A stretch of DNA of 44,815 nucleotides from a virus. Shown here piece by piece: positions 41,508-44,815 of the stretch. The stretch is from positions 1 to 44,815 of IMG/VR virus record IMGVR_UViG_3300042462_000573. One strand, given 5' to 3'. Position numbers and translations under genes: made by a program. The stretch's first letter is position 1. Every line of letters starts with the position of its first letter. The notes below the pieces were generated by a model. The model saw only the letters and a list, made by a program, of their open reading frames with translations. It was not told the DNA's origin and ran no database searches.

Positions 41508-42042
41508 TAATTTCAGTCACCTTAAAATTATCCCAAACAACAAATGAAGTTAGAGGTCTTACCTTTTTGTCTTTACTAGGCTGATGATGGTTCCAATAAG
41601 AAATTTCTTGTTTATTGGCAGTTTCTATGGCTTCCTCTTCACTGTTTGCCATAACATCTATTTCAAAATATTCTTCTACCTTATGAAAGACTTTATACGC
41701 CTTGCTACCTTTTCCAAATTTTTTATTAGGCTCCACTAAAAATGTATATTCCCAAAATTCTCCATTTAAAACCTTAAATCTAACGCCCCGTTTAAAAATT
41801 ATAGACGCACCAGCGCATAAGTCATGAACTGGACCATACTCCTCTGGGAAATCCACCGTAAAAAAATTTTTTCTGGCAACCAAAGCTTTTACGTAAAAAG
41901 GATCTTTACTATCACTCCCATACATAAACTTACTTAATACAGTTTGATGTATTTTTTTTTCAATATCTAAATAATTTTCCAAGTTTAATGCGCCAAATGT
42001 ATTAATATTTGTTACTATAACTGAGGGCTTTTTATCATCCAT
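41500..42042 (-). CDS. Unknown 180-aa protein upstream of the desaturase
   Basis: Begins MDDKKPSVIVTNINTFGALN, with ARKNFFTVDFPEEYGPVHDL (about 52-71) and IIFKRGVRFKVLNGEFWEYT, then YWNHHQPSKDKKVRP near the end. No known domain recognised. It is cotranscribed with the desaturase from a leaderless-type promoter, so a partner or regulator of that enzyme is the natural guess, without proof. Confidence 0.5.
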   Translation of the reverse strand: MDDKKPSVIVTNINTFGALNLENYLDIEKKIHQTVLSKFMYGSDSKDPFYVKALVARKNFFTVDFPEEYGPVHDLCAGASIIFKRGVRFKVLNGEFWEYTFLVEPNKKFGKGSKAYKVFHKVEEYFEIDVMANSEEEAIETANKQEISYWNHHQPSKDKKVRPLTSFVVWDNFKVTEINE

Positions 42043-42048
42043 TAATAA

Positions 42049-42054
42049 AGTATA
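42049..42054 (-). promoter_or_regulatory. -10 box for leaderless 180-aa/desaturase unit
   Basis: On the minus strand TATACT, TTATTA (6 nt), then ATG 42042. No ribosome site. The palindrome TAGTCGACTA lies just upstream (about 42069-42078). Confidence 0.6.
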
Positions 42055-42243
42055 TCATTATATAATCCTAGTCGACTAATATATTCATATTTACCAAAAT
42101 GTTAATAATATTTTATTATGTATGATACACACATTTAAAATGTCCGATTTGTCCAGATAGAGCGACCATATGTGAGGAGTATCACACGATTATTGAAAAT
42201 ATCTTCATGATTTTTGCGACACGCCGAGCCATAACCCCTAAAA

Positions 42244-42265
42244 TGTCAGTCCCCCATGTTAGGAT
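42244..42265 (+). promoter_or_regulatory. Early promoter with TGTC element (1)
   Basis: TGTCAG (42244) is followed 16 nt later by TAGGAT (42260-42265). A TATAGT at 42266 is an alternative -10. It starts the 311-nt control region (42055-42365) of the small-gene operon. Confidence 0.45.
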
Positions 42266-42294
42266 TATAGTATAACAAAATAAAGAATTAGAGC

Positions 42295-42338
42295 GTGAGC
42301 CTAGCAAATAATCCCGAAAGGGTGAGCCTAGCAAATAA
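42295..42338 (+). repeat. 17-bp direct repeat in the early leader
   Basis: GTGAGCCTAGCAAATAA occurs at 42295-42311 and 42322-42338 (27-bp period), just before the first small gene. It could be a protein-binding or RNA element. The rest of the 42055-42365 stretch holds only promoter and operator-like sequence. Confidence 0.9.
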
Positions 42339-42365
42339 CCGCTCAACCTAACGAAAGGAAATAAA

Positions 42366-42470
42366 ATGAACGATTACCTAGATTACCTAGATGATATCTA
42401 CGAGGAATTAGTAGATGAGTTTGGACATGAGGCAGAAGCCGAGTGTGTCCATAATCACACCGCTAAATAA
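42366..42470 (+). CDS. Small acidic protein, 34 aa
   Basis: MNDYLDYLDDIYEELVDEFG then HEAEAECVHNHTAK. Strongly acidic, with a helix and a Cys/His end. An AACGAAAGGAA ribosome site precedes the ATG. Family unknown; supported by the ribosome site and the AAAGG motif common to the region. Confidence 0.6.
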   Translation: MNDYLDYLDDIYEELVDEFGHEAEAECVHNHTAK

Positions 42471-42488
42471 AGCGTGTCGTGTTGATAA

Positions 42489-42510
42489 TGTCAGTCAGTA
42501 ATGATAGTCT
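42489..42510 (+). promoter_or_regulatory. Early promoter with TGTC element (2)
   Basis: TGTCAG (42489) and TAGTCT (42505-42510) have the same 16-nt phase. A GCGTGTCG lies 17 nt before the TGTC. The -10 is weak. Confidence 0.4.
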
Positions 42511-42547
42511 TACCTTAATGAACAACCTAACGAAAGAAGGACAGAAA

Positions 42548-42640
42548 ATGGATAAACTAAACGAGGCACTAGAAGCCTTACAACAAGCAAACAAAGTGTT
42601 TGCTGAAATGTTCGACATAGACGAGAGCGAGGCTAACTAA
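42548..42640 (+). CDS. Small acidic helical protein, 30 aa
   Basis: MDKLNEALEALQQANKVFAE then MFDIDESEAN. An amphipathic acidic helix. An AACGAAAGAAGG site stands in front. Its stop overlaps the next start (TAATG). Function unknown. Confidence 0.6.
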   Translation: MDKLNEALEALQQANKVFAEMFDIDESEAN

Positions 42641-42753
42641 TGTTATTTTTTGATTGGGTAGAGGATTATCCTCACATTGTTTTGCCTATCGTGTTAGGCA
42701 CGATAACTATAATTGCTATTGTCGGTGCTATTGTTAGTGGAGGTAATAACTAA
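42640..42753 (+). CDS. Small one-helix membrane protein, 37 aa
   Basis: MLFFDWVEDYPHIVLPIVLG then TITIIAIVGAIVSGGNN. One membrane helix (about 12-33), Gly/Asn tail. TAATG-coupled on both sides. Role unknown; a small membrane effector is possible. Confidence 0.6.
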   Translation: MLFFDWVEDYPHIVLPIVLGTITIIAIVGAIVSGGNN

Positions 42754-42914
42754 TGAAACTAACCTACTCAATTTGGCAAGGCTCTTTACAAAAGGGCACA
42801 CTAACCGCTAAGAGCATTAAAGAAATTACTGCTCTAGTTAATGAATTAAACGAGGCAAACCCTCCGTTAAAATTCGAATACCTAATACACAAGATAGAGC
42901 AGGTGAATAACTAA
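42753..42914 (+). CDS. Small protein, 53 aa
   Basis: MKLTYSIWQGSLQKGTLTAK then a helix with SIKEITALVNELNEANPPLK and FEYLIHKIEQVNN. A beta-strand start then helix, mixed charge. TAATG-coupled. No family recognised. Confidence 0.6.
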   Translation: MKLTYSIWQGSLQKGTLTAKSIKEITALVNELNEANPPLKFEYLIHKIEQVNN

Positions 42915-43087
42915 TGATGACTAAATGGGACACTATCCAAGCGGACATAGCAGACGCTTACACCTACTTAGACGAGGCGGAGGTATTGGATAAACACAAT
43001 ACAGAAGCCCTATTTGATGAGGACATGATTAGCATGGACGAGGTAATTGAAAATGAATTAACACTAGATTGGGAGGCATACGAATAA
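42914..43087 (+). CDS. Small acidic protein, 57 aa
   Basis: MMTKWDTIQADIADAYTYLD then EAEVLDKHNTEALFDEDMIS and an acidic end. Two helices likely, net strongly negative, a possible DNA-mimic or inhibitor type by composition only. TAATG-coupled. Confidence 0.55.
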   Translation: MMTKWDTIQADIADAYTYLDEAEVLDKHNTEALFDEDMISMDEVIENELTLDWEAYE

Positions 43088-43239
43088 TGAACTTAGAATT
43101 ATTTATAGATAGCGAATACTTTTCTCTATATATTAACGGGCTATGGCCTAATGGTGTCGGTATAGATATCCCGACATGGCTACTAGTTGGCTCTATTGCT
43201 TTTATTTATTCTATCGTATTACTTAGGAGAGATAAATGA
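43087..43239 (+). CDS. Small membrane protein, 50 aa
   Basis: MNLELFIDSEYFSLYINGLW then PNGVGIDIPTWLLVGSIAFI and YSIVLLRRDK. One membrane helix at about 30-46 with a basic end (inside-positive). TAATG-coupled to its upstream neighbour and ATGA-coupled to the next gene. Confidence 0.6.
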   Translation: MNLELFIDSEYFSLYINGLWPNGVGIDIPTWLLVGSIAFIYSIVLLRRDK

Positions 43240-43433
43240 AATCACAATTCGAAAAGGATTTAGAATTAAAGGAAAGCTTCTGCCAGATGTTAGATGAGAT
43301 TTATCCTACTTATAAAATCGGAGTATCAACATTCACCGCCAGCGAAATCTTAGAGTGTTGCGATCCGATTGCGTTCTCTATTGGTTTAATTGAGCATGAG
43401 GAATATATGCGTGAGGAAGGTCACATAGACTAG
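43236..43433 (+). CDS. Small helical protein, 65 aa
   Basis: MKSQFEKDLELKESFCQMLD then EIYPTYKIGVSTFTASEILE and CCDPIAFSIGLIEHEEYMRE. Cys at 16, 41 and 42, acidic end. It is the last of seven coupled genes, directly before the control cassette. No family recognised. Confidence 0.6.
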   Translation: MKSQFEKDLELKESFCQMLDEIYPTYKIGVSTFTASEILECCDPIAFSIGLIEHEEYMREEGHID

Positions 43434-43580
43434 ACGGCGTGTCGCCTTGACAAAAGGCGGAAGCGCCCACAAAAGCTGTGGGGGCAAAATGTGATTTAAG
43501 ACACATTTTAAAAAAACCCTGAAATTTGCGGCGTGTCGATTTGACACGATTTTTGTGATTAAGAACACATGACTTGAGCG
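43434..43580 (+). repeat. Control cassette copy 1 (hairpins, GTGTC sites)
   Basis: Starts right after a stop codon with ACGGCGTGTCG. It contains CGCCTT/AAGGCG and GCCCACA/TGTGGG(G)GC hairpins, GTGATTTAAGACACAT (43491-43506), the palindrome GTGTCGATTTGACAC at about 43532-43548, and a variant GTGATTAAGAACACAT (43555-43570). The cassette at 44576 repeats most of it, down to its place right after a stop. Terminator plus operator is the likely role. Confidence 0.7.
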
Positions 43581-43618
43581 TCTCAAAATGTGGAATTACT
43601 GGCTAGTAGGTAGAGAAT

Positions 43619-43640
43619 TGTCGGTGGCTTCCGCTATAAT
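43619..43640 (+). promoter_or_regulatory. Early promoter with TGTC element (3)
   Basis: TGTCGGTGGCTT (43619-43630) with TATAAT 16 nt from its first base (43635-43640). AACGAAAGGAAG and the ATG at 43670 follow. Confidence 0.62.
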
Positions 43641-43669
43641 TGCGGTATAACGAAAGGAAGTGGCTAACA

Positions 43670-43861
43670 ATGGCTAACTTATACACAATACAAGATTTAC
43701 TAATTGGTAAAATCTATAACTCAAAAACTCTGCGTGGAGAAATTATCTCAGCAGATAAATCAGATATTTTTTATGAAAATGCTGAAGGATATTTGGTTCA
43801 GGTTAAATCTGATACTGGTAAATATACTTACCGAAATATAGCAGTTAAGGTTGGTGAGTAA
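43670..43861 (+). CDS. Small protein, 63 aa
   Basis: MANLYTIQDLLIGKIYNSKT then LRGEIISADKSDIFYENAEG and YLVQVKSDTGKYTYRNIAVK. Beta-rich, SH3-like by strand pattern only. The ATG at 43670 is preferred over an upstream one because the promoter's AAAGGAAG fits it. Function unknown. Confidence 0.6.
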   Translation: MANLYTIQDLLIGKIYNSKTLRGEIISADKSDIFYENAEGYLVQVKSDTGKYTYRNIAVKVGE

Positions 43862-43984
43862 ATGGGATACATAGAAATTTTTAGATTAGATGAGCAGGGT
43901 GCTGGCTGGGTAGATTTATCTCAAGCCACCCCGCAAGAATTACTAGATTTAGAAATCGGATTATTTCAGGAAGGTGCGCTCTAG
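43862..43984 (+). CDS. Small protein, 40 aa
   Basis: MGYIEIFRLDEQGAGWVDLS then QATPQELLDLEIGLFQEGAL. Begins directly after the preceding TAA. It has a strand start and then an acidic helix. Unknown function. Confidence 0.55.
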   Translation: MGYIEIFRLDEQGAGWVDLSQATPQELLDLEIGLFQEGAL

Positions 43985-44003
43985 GGCGTGTCTATCCCGA
44001 AAT

Positions 44004-44025
44004 TGTCGGTGGCTTAGGCTATAAT
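44004..44025 (+). promoter_or_regulatory. Early promoter with TGTC element (4)
   Basis: TGTCGGTGGCTT (44004-44015) and TATAAT (44020-44025), with a GCGTGTC 18 nt before the TGTC. The sequence through TATAAT is nearly identical to copy 3. Confidence 0.62.
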
Positions 44026-44055
44026 TACATTAACAACAACGAAAGGAAAACTAAA

Positions 44056-44187
44056 GTGGGAAATATACTAGAAATACTTGCCGTATCTTGTGATGAGTGT
44101 GGCGGTGCTGGCTTCATATTTTGGGGCGATGAAAACAATTACGATGTAGAGAGTTGCGATTGCGCTCTAGAAATATGGGGTATCTAA
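44056..44187 (+). CDS. Small zinc-ribbon-like protein, 43 aa
   Basis: GTG start after AACGAAAGGAAAACTAAA. MGNILEILAVSCDECGGAGF then IFWGDENNYDVESCDCALEI. The C-x2-C and C-x-C pairs (Cys12/15, Cys34/36) could bind zinc. Its stop overlaps the next start (TAATG). Confidence 0.58.
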   Translation: MGNILEILAVSCDECGGAGFIFWGDENNYDVESCDCALEIWGI

Positions 44188-44387
44188 TGTATAGACTAGA
44201 TACTTACTATGATGGCGAATTAGAATATACATTTCAATTCGCTGACGCATTACAAGCCTTTGAGGCTTTCGCAAAATGTTATGATGTTGGATTTGCTAAT
44301 GAATTCGCAACATATAATTTATCTATGCCAAATGGCAAAATGTATACTAAAAACTTTAATCGGATTGGATTGGTGTCGCAGAAATGA
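44187..44387 (+). CDS. Small protein, 66 aa
   Basis: MYRLDTYYDGELEYTFQFAD then ALQAFEAFAKCYDVGFANEF and ATYNLSMPNGKMYTKNFNRI. The fold looks beta-alpha-beta. The start at 44187 is chosen over an upstream ATG because of TAATG coupling. It is also ATGA-coupled to the next gene. Unknown. Confidence 0.6.
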   Translation: MYRLDTYYDGELEYTFQFADALQAFEAFAKCYDVGFANEFATYNLSMPNGKMYTKNFNRIGLVSQK

Positions 44388-44575
44388 TGACCCGTAAAGA
44401 TTATATTGCTACTGCTGAAATTATGAAATATGTTTCAGATAAAACTCACCCTGCTTTATTTTCTAAAGTAGTTGTGGATTTTGCTTTAATGTTTGCGAAA
44501 GATAATCCTAAGTTTGACGCTAACAAATTTTATAGCGCAAGCGGTTATCGTATTCCGCAATTTAATTCTAAATAA
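44384..44575 (+). CDS. Small conserved-type phage protein, 63 aa
   Basis: MMTRKDYIATAEIMKYVSDK then PALFSKVVVDFALMFAKDNP and ANKFYSASGYRIPQFNSK. The RKDY...A...FA...NP.F...F.. layout is often seen in small early phage proteins of actinobacterial phages, of unknown role. ATGA overlap with the previous gene. Confidence 0.6.
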   Translation: MMTRKDYIATAEIMKYVSDKTHPALFSKVVVDFALMFAKDNPKFDANKFYSASGYRIPQFNSK

Positions 44576-44690
44576 ACGGCGTGGCGTCTTGACAAAGGCG
44601 CCAGCTGCGCCCACAAACCCTGTGGGGGCGTTTTGTGATTTAAGACACATGCACAAAATCCCCTGGATTTTGTGGCGTGTCGATTAGGTA
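44576..44690 (+). repeat. Control cassette copy 2
   Basis: Begins directly after a stop. It has ACGGCGTGGCG, GGCGC/GCGCC and CGCCCACA/TGTGGGGGCG hairpins, GTGATTTAAGACACAT (44635-44650), an ACAAAATCC/GGATTTTGT 9-bp hairpin and a GGCGTGTCG. It is the counterpart of 43434-43580. Confidence 0.7.
44608..44634 (+). terminator. Terminator in control cassette 2
   Basis: CGCCCACA pairs with TGTGGG(G)GCG (one bulged G), followed by TTTTGTG. In cassette 1 the same hairpin lacks the T run, so only this copy looks like a functional rho-independent terminator. Confidence 0.6.
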
Positions 44691-44691
44691 A

Positions 44692-44713
44692 TGTCGTAGG
44701 CCTCTGTTATAAT
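44692..44713 (+). promoter_or_regulatory. Early promoter with TGTC element (5)
   Basis: TGTCGTAGGCCT (44692-44703) and TATAAT (44708-44713). The same 16-nt phase, with GCGTGTC 17 nt before the TGTC. It drives the partial gene at 44742. Confidence 0.6.
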
Positions 44714-44741
44714 TCTTATCCAACCAACGAAAGGTCAACTC

Positions 44742-44815
44742 ATGAACGATATTAACTCATGCTACTGTACTAACTATTCTATTTGCACAATTTGTGCCCG
44801 TGGCTATTCTAGCGA
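44742..44815 (+). CDS. Small Cys-rich protein, N-terminal part (cut by window edge)
   Basis: ATG at 44742 after AACGAAAGG. MNDINSCYCTNYSICTICAR: Cys at 7, 9, 15 and 18, a zinc-ribbon-like start. Only 24 residues are visible. Confidence 0.55.
   Translation, partial: MNDINSCYCTNYSICTICARGYSS

Noticed and set aside
2807-42078. Scattered AGTTGACTA/AGTCGACTA sequences (2806, 30840, 38064, 42069) as a shared operator
   Set aside because: The motif is short, has no constant position relative to the starts, and one copy falls inside the spacer of the tail-tube promoter. Too few copies to separate from chance in AT-rich DNA.
42055-42365. Integration site or repressor gene region
   Set aside because: No integrase, excisionase or helix-turn-helix frame of useful length was visible in the window, so lysogeny cannot be claimed.

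Overview
The window is part of an AT-rich genome of a tailed double-stranded DNA phage with a long, tape-measure-type tail (siphovirus-like). The evidence is an HK97-type head module, neck proteins, a tail tube protein, a frameshifted tail chaperone pair and a tape-measure protein, plus a large set of fibre genes. The host is not certain. Promoters placed for leaderless translation, a DesA-like acyl-ACP desaturase and a class II ribonucleotide reductase fit an actinobacterial host, but no single gene proves it. No integrase, repressor, terminase or DNA polymerase is visible.

Layout. (1) 1-12.2 kb, minus strand: structural core read right to left: LamG protein, portal, protease/scaffold, major capsid, adaptor, head closure, neck, tail completion, tail tube, chaperones and tape measure (cut by the window edge). 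Hairpin terminators and fresh -10/-35 boxes separate the strongly expressed genes. (2) 12.2-19.6 kb, minus: eleven overlapping genes of a modification island: SDR, two P4H-like 2OG-Fe(II) oxygenases, a glycosyltransferase, three paralogous cupin/oxygenase-like proteins (one without metal ligands), three paralogues of an uncharacterised P-x-W family and one unknown. (3) 19.6-30.8 kb, minus: nine fibre, baseplate-like or adhesin genes, including a duplicated pair [Mtd-N-like fibre + protein with PFGFT-like repeats and a Hint/intein-like C-terminus]. (4) 30.9-34.1 kb, minus: holin-like protein, AdoCbl-dependent ribonucleotide reductase, GT4 glycosyltransferase.

(5) 34.1-37.7 kb, plus: an operon from a good sigma70-like promoter with a membrane-anchored lytic transglycosylase-like lysin, two small proteins, a sulfotransferase and a complete cytochrome P450. 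A candidate 75-80-nt three-hairpin small RNA follows, with its own promoter and terminator. (6) 37.7-42.05 kb, both strands: an accessory island (54-aa protein, HNH nuclease, sulfotransferase, SAM methyltransferase, 2OG oxygenase, acyl-ACP desaturase and a 180-aa unknown). Four of its transcription units have a -10 box exactly 6 nt before the ATG and no Shine-Dalgarno. (7) 42.05-44.8 kb, plus: small early-type genes in stop/start-overlapping operons, behind repeated control cassettes with a TGTCGGTGGC-like element 16 nt upstream of the -10.

How it may work together (inference). The early cassettes drive small host-interaction genes, and the minus-strand units build the virion. The 2OG oxygenases, glycosyltransferases and sulfotransferases could decorate fibre proteins or surface glycans. 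The P450 and the desaturase could alter host lipids. Positions come from reading the sequence; no database search was run.
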